A stretch of DNA of 64,000 nucleotides, taken from contig NC_056412.1 of the NCBI RefSeq assembly GCF_905147365.1, positions 8,424,001 through 8,488,000 of the forward strand, given 5' to 3'. Under the pieces are notes generated by a model, which saw only the letters and a program-made list of their open reading frames with translations, had not been told where the DNA came from and did not search any database. A program made the position numbers and the translations under genes. Below, in pieces: positions 53,973 to 63,612 of the stretch; position 1 is the first letter of the stretch; every line of letters begins with the position of its first letter. The stretch comes from Aricia agestis (lineage: Eukaryota > Arthropoda > Insecta > Lepidoptera > Lycaenidae).

Positions 53973-54498
53973 TCTATACCTACATATTATAAAACAAAGT
54001 CGATTTTTTTCCCTCATGTCCCTTTGTTCCCTTTAATCTTTAAAACTACGCTACAGATTTTGATGATTCTTTTAGTGTTAGATAGCCCATTTATCGAGGA
54101 AGGCTATAGGCTATATTTTATCACGCTAAGACTAATAGGAGCGAGGAAATAGAGGAAAATGTGGAAAAAACGGGGAAAATTATTTGAAAGGCCTAACTTG
54201 AAATACGCTAATCTCAGGAACTACTGGTCTGATTTGAAAAATTCTTTCAGTGTTAGATAGCCCATTTATTGAGGAAGGCTATAGGCTATATTTTATCACG
54301 CTAAGAGTTATAGGAGAATGTGGAAAAAACGGGGGAAATTATTTGAAAGGGCTTATCTCGCGAACTACTGGAGCAATTTTTATGTTATTTGGTACAGATA
54401 AGAAGTAGACCACGTGAAGAATCATAGGCTATCGATTTTAATCATTTTTTCAGTGGCTATATATTTTATACCCGTGCGACGCCGGGGCGGGTCGCTAG
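53973..54498 (+). mobile_element. Helitron family H2, copy 4, with internal duplication and a second type of 3' end
   Basis: Start A|TCTATACCTACATATTATAA. Two successive blocks with AGTGTTAGATAGCCCATTTA, AGGCTATAGGCTATATTTTA, CACGCTAAGA follow. Then GAACTACTGGAGCAATTTTT, ATGTTATTTGGTAC. The end is ATTTTAATCATTTTTTCAGT, GGCTATATATTTTATACCC, GTGCGACGCCGGGGCGGGTC, CTAG (54495-54498), T. This end is the same as the split Helitron end at 14006-14650, so the element is a chimera of two families' termini. Confidence 0.75.
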
Positions 54499-55261
54499 TT
54501 AATAATAAATCATGAATCTTAAAATTAGTATTTAAGCCCTCAGTTTAAATAGAATTCTTTGATTTTAGCAGAATAATTGCCAAGGCTATAACAGATTGAG
54601 ATGACGTAAAGTTTTAGATGGATATAAGTACCAATAAATACCAATAATGTAAAGTACCAATAATGCACGTTCTTAAAATAAGTACCCCTTCACATTGATA
54701 CTTACAATAGTGGGCGTCAGATATTGGATGCTGAACTGTATAGAAACCTGATTACATCTGCTACTGGATGCTGCACATGTTTACATTAATATTGTGTTGA
54801 TCGAGCGGCATTGTTAACCGGATCCTATTCAAAACGTTTTAAAATAAGTATTTCCAAAGTTTTATTCCACCATATTCATATTAGCATTTGAGAATTATTA
54901 TAAAACAAAAGGGACAATGAAAATTACAAAACCATTAATTAACCATTTGCAGTAGTTTGTACTTTGTACACACCGAATAATAACAAAATAATAATTTATA
55001 TAAAGGACGCCGGTCTAACAACAATTGGTAAATTCCGAAATATAACCCAGTATAAGCCTGGCCAGTGCCAGTGACTCAATAATTATGGCGTCTAAACGAC
55101 GCCATTATGTTAATTTCTTATCAAATATACGTCAATGCAGCATTAGACTTATAAAACGTTATTGGGACCGTAATGCTGGATTTACACGGGTGACTATAAT
55201 AGCCGCACGTTATACGCCTCAAATGCCGCGTCTAAAATATGGCAATACGCCGCATGCCGAA
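54499..55261. other. AT-rich intron, nothing recognised
   Basis: Small direct repeat ACCAATAAATACCAATAATG near 54630-54665. No gene. Confidence 0.45.
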
Positions 55262-55438
55262 TAAACACACTAGGCTGAAAATACGCGGCCGAAGTTCGGC
55301 ATGATTAAGTCTGCAATGTATTTTAAATTACCGACGACACACCATGCCAAAATGACGTCGCGTTATATTGTATACGTAGCGCATTGCTGGCGTAATCATG
55401 CCAAACTTCGGCCGCGTATTGTCGGCTTAGTGTGTTTA
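55262..55438. mobile_element. Foldback MITE (TAAACACACTAGGCTGA)
   Basis: TAAACACACTAGGCTGAAAA, TACGCGGCCGAAGTTCGGCA, TGATTA at the left, mirrored by TAATCATGCCAAACTTCGGC, CGCGTATTGTCGGCTTAGTG, TGTTTA at the right. Related text (GCCGCACGTTATACGCCTCA, GCAATACGCCGCATGCCG) extends to 55200 and may be part of it. Confidence 0.85.
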
Positions 55439-55872
55439 GACACTTACACTTTTTTAACCACATACTAGCACACCAGTATAAATAGAGTCGGATTCGAGAC
55501 GTCATGATCACAGACCAGTAACAGGGTTAAATTTCGGAACTTACACAGTAAAATGGAGCACTACTTTGTTTTTCCTGTCACTCACAGTTAATAGTATTAA
55601 ACGTAGGGGTCCTTAGTACAAATCCTCATGTTACGTTACGATGGCCATGACTCGTTGATCTACCTCCGGGGAGCTGGCTCTTGTTAGTCTTTTAAAGAGC
55701 TCCCCTGTTAATCTGACCTAGATTGAGCGCCGCGCTCATCAAAATAGGTTTCCGCAAGCATTATACTTACTGCGATTTCTCTATTTATTTATATATTTTT
55801 ATGAATACTAGAGATCGCCCAATGGTCGAAATTCGACCTCAAATAAAAAAATAAATTTTAAGTTTCAAATTT

Positions 55873-56155
55873 GACGACCTCTGTGGCTCAGTTGGTGGGC
55901 TGTTGGTAGCTCAAGCCGGGGGTCGCGGGTTCAAATCCCTTCGACGGAACAAAAAGTTTTCAAAGTTCCTGGGTCATGGATGTGTATTAAATATGTGTAT
56001 AATATAATAAAAATCTTAAATATATGTATAGTATAAAAGTATTAAATATATTTCCGTTGTCTGTACCCGTAACACAAGTCCTTCAGGTACTTAGTACGGG
56101 GCCAGACTGACGTGGTGTGAAGCGTCTATAGATATTAAAGAAAAATCAACGCTTT
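55873..56155 (+). mobile_element. tRNA-derived SINE
   Basis: The head GACCTCTGTGGCTCAGTTGG (A-box-like TGGCTCAGTTGG) and GTCGCGGGTTCAAATCCC (B box) spaced as in a tRNA. The body is GACGGAACAAAAAGTTTTCA, AAGTTCCTGGGTCATGGATG, TGTATTAAATATGTGTAT. The end is CGGGGCCAGACTGACGTGGT, GTGAAGCGTCTATAGATATT. It is not a functional tRNA gene: the acceptor stem does not close. Confidence 0.8.
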
Positions 56156-56234
56156 TCTATTAATATTTTATTGTCAAAATATTGACTTAATTATTTTTTT
56201 GACATAATTCCTGCGATAGTCTCAGATTAATAAA

Positions 56235-58008
56235 TAGTCTAAGGGATAAGTTGAGAATGGCGAAATATAGGGATAAGGGTCATAAAAATACGTGCGATAG
56301 CTCATCAGATTCGGGAAGACGTCTAGAAAAATGTATCGGAAGCGTTTATTAGCACACAAAAAATTGCAAAAGTTATAAGCAAATTAGGTTGCAAAAAAAA
56401 GGTATTACGTTTTTTGTTAAAAACTCCGAAACTATTAACATTTAAGAAATTTAAAAAAAAAATTCTTAAAGAAGAAGAAATTTCCATAAAAAATCCCAGC
56501 TCCCGGAATTCTATCTCTATTATTTATAATTTTAATTTAACGCGGAAAGTAAGCCTCCGCGCGCCATTTTCAGGTAGCGCGCGCGGCTTCAAAACCGAGC
56601 ACGTCACACTGATGATTTTTTTAAAGGTATTAAATATTAATTTAAAATTTTCAAAAACTTATGGTGTATCCCGAACACTTCAAAGAATTGGCTTCCGTTG
56701 GGAATTTAACTTAAAGTAAATTTTTCAACAAATTAGACAAAATATGTTAACTAACGAAATTTTTTCAAACTTCCGTCCTCATTGTACCTTAAAGAAAACG
56801 TATAAATAATTTTCGTAAAATTTTTCACTTCGTGGAGCCCTTGATATAAACATACTTAACAAAATCACGCCATAAAAGTTTAAAAAAAATTAATACTTTG
56901 TTTATAATAATTTTTTAACTTGAACAAAAAACTAGAAATCCAAGTAATATTGTCAAAAAAAAGTTATTTCATTTATTATCATGTAATTGATTTCATATCA
57001 ATGAAGGACATGTATTAACTAAAAAAAATTTTTTTTTCCGCCATTTGCTAATAAAAAATTTATAAACCAATGGACTATTTCGATGCTTTTAAAAATTTTT
57101 TTTTCTTACCTTTATTCTCTTGAAAATATTATGATTTTTAGAAACAATTTTTTTTTCTTAATTACAATATTTTATTGTTTATAATCGTTTTTTAAATATT
57201 TCTATGGTGGAAATTTTTTTTTGGTTAATACATGTCCTTCATTGATATGAAAACAATTACGTGATAATAAATGAAACAAAAATTTTTTTGACAATATTAC
57301 TTGGATTCCTAGTTTTTGGTTCAAGTTAAAAAATTATTATAAACAAAGTATTATTTTTTTTTAACTTTTATGGCGTGATCTTGTTAAGTATGTTTATATC
57401 AAGGGCTCCACGAAGTGAAAAAATTTTACGAAAATTATTTAAGATTTTATTTAAAGTACAATGAGGACGGAAATTCGAAAAAATTTCGTTAGTTAACATT
57501 TGTCTAATTTGTTGAAAAATTAACTTGAAGTTAAATTTCCAACGGAAGCAAATTCTCTGAAGTGTTCGGAATACACCAGAAGTTTTTGAAATTTTTAAAT
57601 TAATATTTAATACCTTTAAAAAAATAATCAGTGTGACGTGCTCGGTTTTGAAGCCGCGCGCGCTACCTAAAAATGCCGCGCGGAGGCTTACTTTCAGCGT
57701 TAAATTAGAATTATAAATAATAGAGATAGAATTCCGGGAGTTGGGAGTTTTCTTATGGAAATTTCCTCTTCTTTAAGAATCTTTTTTTTAAACTTCTTAA
57801 ATGTTAATAGTTTCGGAGTTTTTAACAAAAAACGTAATACCTTTTTTTTTGGCAATCTAATTTGCTTATAGCTTTTGCAATTTTTGTGTGCTAATACACG
57901 CTTCCGATACATTTTTCTAGACGTCTTCCCGAATCTAATGAGCTATCGCACGTATTTTTATGAACCTTATCTCTATATTTCGTCATTCTCAACTTATCGC
58001 TTAGACTA
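56235..58008. repeat. 1.77-kb near-perfect palindrome (long foldback element)
   Basis: TAGTCTAAGGGATAAGTTGA, GAATGGCGAAATATAGGGAT at the left equals, with a few substitutions, the inverse of 57961-58008. The correspondence can be followed through GTGCGATAGCTCATCAGATT, CGGGAAGACGTCTAGAAAAA, AAAACTCCGAAACTATTAAC, the GC-rich GTAGCGCGCGCGGCTTCAAA, and AATGAAGGACATGTATTAAC to a centre near 57120. Arms are about 885 bp each. The frames in the two arms (KTPKLLTFKKFKKKILKEEE and so on) are the same poly-Lys-rich translation of AT-rich DNA and are not supported as a gene. Confidence 0.93.
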
Positions 58009-58444
58009 AAAGTAAAATGATGACAGACTGGCCGTGTAATAATATTATGATTCAATAAAATAAAAAAAAGCTAAATCTTTTTTCAATTTTGTCAACAGAC
58101 TTCAACAATAAATAAAAGAGTACAATTCGTGTGTAATAGGCTTGTCAATCAAAATCTCCTAGTGTGTGTGTTGTAGTGTGTGTAATGTTTTATTTGTTAA
58201 AAAAATGTATGATAAATCATAAAAGCATAATTTCAAAACAATATTAGCTCGATGCACTCCTTCACCATATAAACTATAACTGTGCAAAATTTCAATTTTC
58301 GTTAAAAGGGTTCCAAAGTTTTTCACTCGCGTATTAATATTTAGATGAATGTATGATTGATATTTACACTGTATACAATTTTTAATTACTTTTTTAGGTC
58401 TTTACAAAAAGGTGAAAACGTGCTTCGATATTTTATAGCCATAC

Positions 58445-58765
58445 TAACATAATTTATGCTACGTGGGAGAGCCATGCTTCGGCACGAATGGGCCGGCTGG
58501 ACCGGAGAAATACCACGTTCTCACAGAAAACCGGCGTGAAACAGCGCTTGCCCTGCTGAGTGAGTGAGTTCACCGGAGGCCCAATCCCCTCCCCTATTCC
58601 CTTCCCTTCCCATCCCTACCCTCCCCTATTACCCTATTCCCTCTTAAAAGGCCGGCAACGCACCTGCAGCTCTTCTGATGCTGCGAGTGTCCATGGGCGA
58701 CGGAAGTTGCTTTCCATCAGGTGACCCGTTTGCTCGTTTGCCCCTTTATTTCATAAAAAAATATG
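58445..58765 (+). repeat. Lepidopteran retroelement 3' end (GCCGGCAACGCACCTGCAGC)
   Basis: GGGAGAGCCATGCTTCGGCA, CGAATGGGCCGGCTGGACCG, GAGAAATACCACGTTCTCAC, AGAAAACCGGCGTGAAACAG, a pyrimidine-rich tract of CCCTTCCC repeats, GGCCGGCAACGCACCTGCAG, CTTTCCATCAGGTGACCCGT, TTGCTCGTTTGCCCC, then TTTCATAAAAAAATA. I know this as a common lepidopteran LINE- or SINE-type 3' end. The 3' A-rich end supports retroposition. The exact family is not settled. Confidence 0.65.
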
Positions 58766-58790
58766 TCTTTAACTTTAGGGGTCGAAGTTC

Positions 58791-58983
58791 GATCAAAGCA
58801 TAATTGAAATACTATTATGATGAAGTAAATATTACTTACTTCATCAACCGATCTCTGTGTTAAATCCCTATATTTTATGCAATATTAAAACGACAATGTT
58901 CAAATTTTTAGTTTCCCACTTCATCCACGTACGTCTTCAACACGGTCAATAATTATTATACATACTTCAATTATGCTTTGATC
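58791..58983. mobile_element. Foldback MITE (GATCAAAGCATAATTGAA)
   Basis: GATCAAAGCATAATTGAAAT at the left and TACTTCAATTATGCTTTGAT at the right. A second inner inverted pair is GATGAAGTAAATATTACTTA. 193 bp, non-coding. Confidence 0.75.
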
Positions 58984-59029
58984 TATTTGTTTTTTCCTCT
59001 GTGCGAAACGTACTATAACTTGTCCTTAA

Positions 59030-59153
59030 GCCCAGACATTTTCTTTGTCGCTTCTTTAAAGAATCGCCTATAAAAATCGACATTCGACTCATGTTTTTCC
59101 TTTCCGTACATTTTGACCGGCGATTCTATAAAGAAACGATGAATGTCTTGGCT
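59030..59153. mobile_element. Small TIR element (AGCCCAGACATT)
   Basis: AAGCCCAGACATTTTCTTTG, CTTCTTTAAAGAATCGCC at the left, GGCGATTCTATAAAGAAACG, ATGAATGTCTTGGCT at the right. About 124 bp. Confidence 0.7.
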
Positions 59154-61159
59154 AGGGGCTCTGAATAGTAACTACATTACCTTACCAGAGTAGACAGAAT
59201 GATAGAGTATACCGACTTAGAACTGATGTTGAAATTTTTAAATTTGACTTATTATGACGAAAATCGTCGCTAGGGTTGTTAACTTGTTACCTACGAATTT
59301 AAAAATATGAAATATTCGCTGGACGTGTTCCTCTTTGGTCGTATTGTTGTTTGTGTTTTGGCACATGCGATTAAAACTGCCAGAATCCAATTTTGAAATC
59401 TTTATTTTAAATATTTAAAAATAAATTATTATCTGCCAGCGCGAGGCACATTCCGTTCATAATCCTAGTGAAACCCGACGAATTTGACAGATATTGAAAC
59501 CTGTCCGTTTCTTTGCAGTCGAACTACTGGTCATTATGTCTATTGTGACCTTACACTTTATTGTATTCATTTTACTTTCATGTTTGCGAATAAATAATAA
59601 TTGATATTATTTTACCTGCTTACATATTGTAATCTCTACAATTATGTTTATTTCAGTCTATTATAAATAACTGGAGGGGGGAGTCCTATTTGGAAAGGCG
59701 AAGGAAACGCTTTTATCTTTTTCTGCTACAATATGTATCCGTTTGGTACCGATTTAATGATATTCAAATGTCGTCTACTTTTTCACATTTCGAATATAAG
59801 AAGAAACAGACTTTGTTTTTAAATTTTCTGTTTCTGGAACGTACAAAAACTAAAGCCTCTGTTTTTGAAGGATAGGAGGATTAGTTTTTACTCCATGGAG
59901 CTTTTCCGGATTGGTTACGTCATACCAAATCCCTGTATTTACCTTGTAAATAGCTGAGGCTGGGATGTGACTTATAATATTACTTGCGACTTGCGAGTAA
60001 ATGCTAACAAATGAATTCTAAGATTAAGCCTAAAACCACACACACCGCGTATCTCTATGCTAGCAGCCGATTTTTTATTTCAAATGTTGCTACGAGTATA
60101 GTTTGTGCGCTTTATATATATGCGTGACACATTATAATTGACAATAGTAGGGAAGTTACCTGACAAAAATTAATCGATAGTTTAAAAATATCGAATCACT
60201 TCGTAAAGGAATTGCAATCGAAATTATCGATTTCGTACTGACATTTCAGTTGTGCCGGCGATTTAATATGGCCGCCCTTTTTTATCGATTTGATTTCGAT
60301 TCAACAGAGTCAATCTCTATTGACATAAGTTCCGTTTCATGCATCTGACATTTTTCAAATGTTTTCGTAATAATAATTTTATACTCCTATTTCACAGTTA
60401 ATATTTATAATTTTATATTAATAAGTTAGCATTTAGCAACTTTTCATTTTTATTAATTTACAATTATAGGAGACATTTGTTTTTGTAGATGGAATATAAT
60501 TTATAACATCTTGATTTTTTTTGTTTGCTTGTAAAAAAAACCCGTAGCAAGGAACATGAAAACTGTCACCCATATCATCTTAAAACGCACAAACTATAGT
60601 TCCCGTACCAGTTGCAGTATACTGTCGTCTGTATGTTCCAAATCTGGTAAGTACTTACTATATTTTCTGCTTTGACTCTACAACTACCTAATTTAACTTT
60701 TGACATTTGATGTTACATTGTTTTCTAGAAATAAAGAGAGTATTTCTTTGTTTTAATATACACTTAAGTGTCTGCTAAGCACTAACAATTTTATTTTCAA
60801 CGACGCCTTCTTATATTTAAAATAGCTTTTTACATTAGAATGAAAAATTCTTTTATAGAGTTAACAGTAGCTTTTCATTGTTTCAACGGAAAGTGTAGTT
60901 CGCTTTTCCTGTGACTTTAAAATTCCAGAATATGTACATAATATCGTAGTAGTTGACAAAAAACTGTATAAGAAAAAGTAACGTCATTTATGATAATGAC
61001 GTAACTTTTTATAGCCCTCTACCCTACGAATAACCTCTACCTCAATCATTATTCAGACAATGAGACAGACCTATATGTCAAACCTAAATTCTGATTTTTT
61101 AGGATAACGTAGGCCCAAAACACATTATCCACCTGTTGATGTTACGCTTAGTATTTACT
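59154..61159. other. AT-rich intron; palindrome at 60975-61012
   Basis: No gene supported. AAAAAGTAACGTCATTTATG, ATAATGACGTAACTTTTT is a 38-bp palindrome. An ATG-to-donor stretch at 60556-60646 (donor CTG|GTAAGT) is in the wrong phase for the next DGK exon and is not called. Confidence 0.5.
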
Positions 61160-61164
61160 AGCCT

Positions 61165-61445
61165 GAGAGCCAGTTCACACGGCGCGTTGCGTCAGCGTTG
61201 CGTCGACGCAGCGCTGCTGTTGCGTTGTTTTACATACAAATAACTAAGGTATTCACATGGCGCGCTGGGTCGTGACAGCAGTGCTCAACGCACACGACGG
61301 ACAGCAGCACCCGAGACGAAGCGGGAGGGGGTTAAGACTGCTTCGTTATAATGCTGCGGCCTGCGATGACGCAGCGCCCGTGTGGCCGGCTATGCATCAA
61401 ACGGCAGCGCTGCGTCGACGCAACGCTCGTGTGGACAAGATCTTA
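61165..61445. mobile_element. GC-rich foldback MITE (CACACGGCGCGTTGCGTC)
   Basis: AGCCAGTTCACACGGCGCGT, TGCGTCAGCGTTGCGTCGAC, GCAGCGCTGC at the left is mirrored by GGCAGCGCTGCGTCGACGCA, ACGCTCGTGTGGACAAGATC at the right. The 73-codon open frame in it is an artefact of GC content. Confidence 0.75.
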
Positions 61446-61597
61446 GGCTGCGTTTGTATTGTGAGGAATGTGTTTTAAGATCCAATAGAATCGCTGCGCT
61501 GAGCGATGTCATGGCAAGCTCACGTGAATGAAGGAATTCTATTGGTTCTCAAAAACACATTCCTCGCAATACATAGCTCTGGCGGAAACGCAGCCTA
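61446..61597. mobile_element. MITE, family 4 copy B
   Basis: TTAGGCTGCGTTTGTATTGT, GAGGAATGTGTTTTA at the left, ACACATTCCTCGCAATACAT, GGCGGAAACGCAGCCTAA at the right. The same interior GGTTCTCAAAAACACATTCC as the 11838 copy. Confidence 0.85.
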
Positions 61598-61670
61598 AAT
61601 CTAATTAAGTCGTCAACTAGGGATGCCATGGAGGCCATAAGAATCGCGTTATTTTTGGGATACCCCTTGA

Positions 61671-61790
61671 CTGCGATTCCACCAGGGCTGCGTTGCGGAT
61701 TATGTCTTTAAGATCCCTGGATAGAATCGCAGCGCTATCGAGCCCAAGGAAGCTAAAGTGACTCGATATGTTTTCAAAAATATCCTTTAC
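61671..61790. mobile_element. MITE, family 4, degenerate copy
   Basis: CTGCGATTCCACCAGGGCTG, TAAGATCCCTGGATAGAATC, GCAGCGCT, AAAGTGACTCGATATGTTTT, CAAAAATAT follow the order of copy B with many changes. The right inverted end is lost. Confidence 0.55.
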
Positions 61791-61894
61791 CATCTCAAAA
61801 ATATCCCCATATAAACGGTGGAGCCGTTTAAGCGTAACAAAGTAATAAAATCAGTCTTTTGCATTTTTAATATTAATAAGGATGTTTGTTTCAG

Positions 61895-62098
61895 AAACAT
61901 GGCGCCCGCATGAAATGCTCGGCATGCAAGATCGTCGCGCACTCCAACTGCATCGACACGCTGTACGACCGCGTGCAGTTCATGTGCAAGCCCACCTTCC
62001 GAGATGTGGGGGTCCGCCAGTACCGCGAACAAACGGATACTCATCACCACTGGGTCCACCGCCGCTCAGAGAAGGGCAAGTGCAAAGCCTGCGGGAAG
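61895..62098 (+). CDS. rdgA: C1 zinc-finger exon of DGK zeta/iota (rdgA-like)
   Basis: A phase-0 to phase-0 internal exon of 68 codons, acceptor TTTGTTTCAG (61894), donor GGGAAG|GTAAGT (62098). It encodes KHGARMKCSACKIVAHSNCI, DTLYDRVQFMCKPTFRDVGV, then RQYREQTDTHHHWVHRRSEK, GKCKACGK. C-x2-C-x4-H-x2-C...C completes the first C1 domain begun in the 44072 exon, and H-x10-C-x2-C opens the second. The match to the DGK zeta/iota consensus (KCAACKIVVH..CIEQ...F.CKP.FR....R..RE....HHWVHRR...GKC..CGK) is close over the whole exon and leaves little doubt of family. Drosophila rdgA, the fly member, acts in phototransduction membranes. C1 domains of this DGK class contact the lipid substrate or partner proteins. 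The next exon (GF..K.. and onward) is not in the window. Confidence 0.95.
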
Positions 62099-62106
62099 GT
62101 AAGTGT

Positions 62107-62301
62107 AAGGGTGGAGCCAAACGAGCGTATTTTGTGAGTTGTGAGTCGCAGAATTTCGGTCGCGTAAATATCTTTTTATACAAATTACGCTCGTGTGAAT
62201 CAAACAGCACTTTTGTATGAAACTGAAGGCAGCAGAATTTCTGCCAGCCGAAATTCTGCGACTTACAACTTACAAATTACGCTCGTTTGACTTCACCCTA
62301 A
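62107..62301. mobile_element. MITE immediately after the C1 exon donor
   Basis: AAGGGTGGAGCCAAACGAGC, GTATTTTGTGAGTTGTGAGT, CGCAGAATTTCGG at the left and CCGAAATTCTGCGACTTACA, ACTTACAAATTACGCTCGTT, TGACTTCACCCTA at the right. About 195 bp; it starts eight bases after the last exon base, leaving only the GTAAGTGT donor core intact. Confidence 0.85.
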
Positions 62302-63398
62302 CTTGCTCGAGCTTGCGAAGGAATGCGATTGCTCCATGAACCATGTAAAGTAATAAAACATATTATTTGTTGTTCCCTCTTAAGCATGCGCGGTATAATG
62401 CTCTTAAAATATGAAAGCTTGAAATTGTGGCTTATTTATTTAAAAAAAAATTAGGTCTTTAGTGTAGTTCCTTAGTAAAGTTTACAGTTTAGACAGCGAA
62501 GTTATAATTATCACAACATAATATATTTAAGACAATTTATCTAAGACATCGCTAAATTGTGTCGCTAAGTTACACGGCGCTTGCGATAATTATGTCAAAA
62601 CTCACACTGTCAATCCATCGAATGCAAATTGACTAAAGGCCCTGTTAGTGAATATTTCAAGTTAATAAAGCATACATCTGAAATACTCGAAATGTTAATC
62701 ACGCAGAAAAATTAGTCCGGGTCAGCTAGTAATAAATTCCGTAGGTGCCAAGTCTTATCAAAGAGAATATTATAATATTATACATATAATCACTACGTTG
62801 CCTTAATAACTCATGACAGCTATAAAGCGTTTTAGTAAATTTATACTCCGGCTTTATACTCTACAAAATCGAAAGCAATAAAGACTAAATTCTTTGTAAT
62901 TTTACGTTTAAAAGCACGCGTTTAAATATTTCCTTTCGGTTCCGACTGTCCCCGCTGTTTATATTGGCGCTTAAAATTAATTTATATCAACACTTGTCTG
63001 CATTTTATAGCAAAAGTTTTTAATCATTAAAACAAAGAATTCTATTTAAACTGAGGTTTAAATAGAAGTCTTTGCATTAAAATAGCAAAACTAAACCTAG
63101 AGGCAAATTTTTGCTTCGATGAAACAAAAAAGCAGAGAATTAATATTAACGTACACACGAGCGCGCCACATTATTATTTTAAAAGCACATTCGTGTTTTA
63201 TGTATTAAGCAGAGTTTGTTTTAAAATTATGGTGTGGCATATTTTCACGTCAAAGTAAAGTACACACACGTTACGGCTAGCGGCGCATACAATTATACAA
63301 GGCTGTATTGGCGCATGGCCGATATCAGAACTATATCCTAAAGTGCGTCTGTTGAGAGACAGCTGTCCCACAATCTCCTGTCAATGTCATTTAAGTAT
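62302..63398. other. Intron downstream of the C1 exon
   Basis: No further DGK exon is seen here; the expected GF..KF..H motif is absent in all frames I could read. The 62830-63000 block is compositionally balanced and unique in the window. Confidence 0.45.
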
Positions 63399-63495
63399 CC
63401 CCGCGTTCCAGTTGACGTTACAAAAGATCAAAACGCTCAAAATGCCTCCTAGTTTGAGCGTTTTGATCGTTTTCAACGTCAAGTGGAACGCGGGG
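63399..63495. repeat. GC-ended hairpin element
   Basis: CCCCGCGTTCCAGTTGACGT, TACAAAAGATCAAAACGCTC, AAA at the left; TTTGAGCGTTTTGATCG, TTTTCAACGTCAAGTGGAAC, GCGGGG at the right. 97 bp with arms of about 44 bp and few mismatches. Confidence 0.9.
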
Positions 63496-63612
63496 TATAA
63501 GTAATTTTGCACAATATGTAACTGATTTATCAATATTGTCGCTGGTCCTATTTTAAGCAACAGCCTACGAAGCAATAGCTAAAAATGTCACGCGCAAAAA
63601 CATCCCAGCTCA

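Larger units (their letters stand above)
55808..58345 (-). mobile_element. Helitron family H1, copy 4, broken by a SINE and a 1.77-kb palindrome
   Basis: The 3' terminus (hairpin GGTCGAATTTCGACC, ATTGGGCGATCT, CTAG|T) is at 55808-55840. The rest of the element resumes at about 56180-56234 and again at 58009-58345 (GACAGACTGGCCGTGTAATA, GTGTAATGTTTTATTTG, CGCGTATTAATATTTAG, A). It is colinear with copies 2 and 3, so the two other elements inserted later. Confidence 0.8.

Noticed and set aside
55877..55955. tRNA gene
   Set aside because: A- and B-box-like text is present but acceptor and anticodon stems do not form, and the non-tRNA body follows; this is a SINE. The same applies to 43240-43326.
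56414..57912. Lys-rich open frames (LLKTPKLLTFKKFKKKI...) on both strands
   Set aside because: They are the same AT-rich palindrome arm read twice; low-complexity composition, no conserved motif.
60556..60646. ATG-initiated stretch ending in a strong donor (CTG|GTAAGT) 1.2 kb upstream of the C1 exon, a possible third first exon
   Set aside because: It ends after one base of a codon, which does not fit the phase-0 start of the 61895 exon, and it has no CpG-rich leader or motif.
61882..62220. 112-codon frame overlapping the C1 exon and the reverse frames there
   Set aside because: Shifted frames of the real DGK exon; they run through both splice sites into the MITE.
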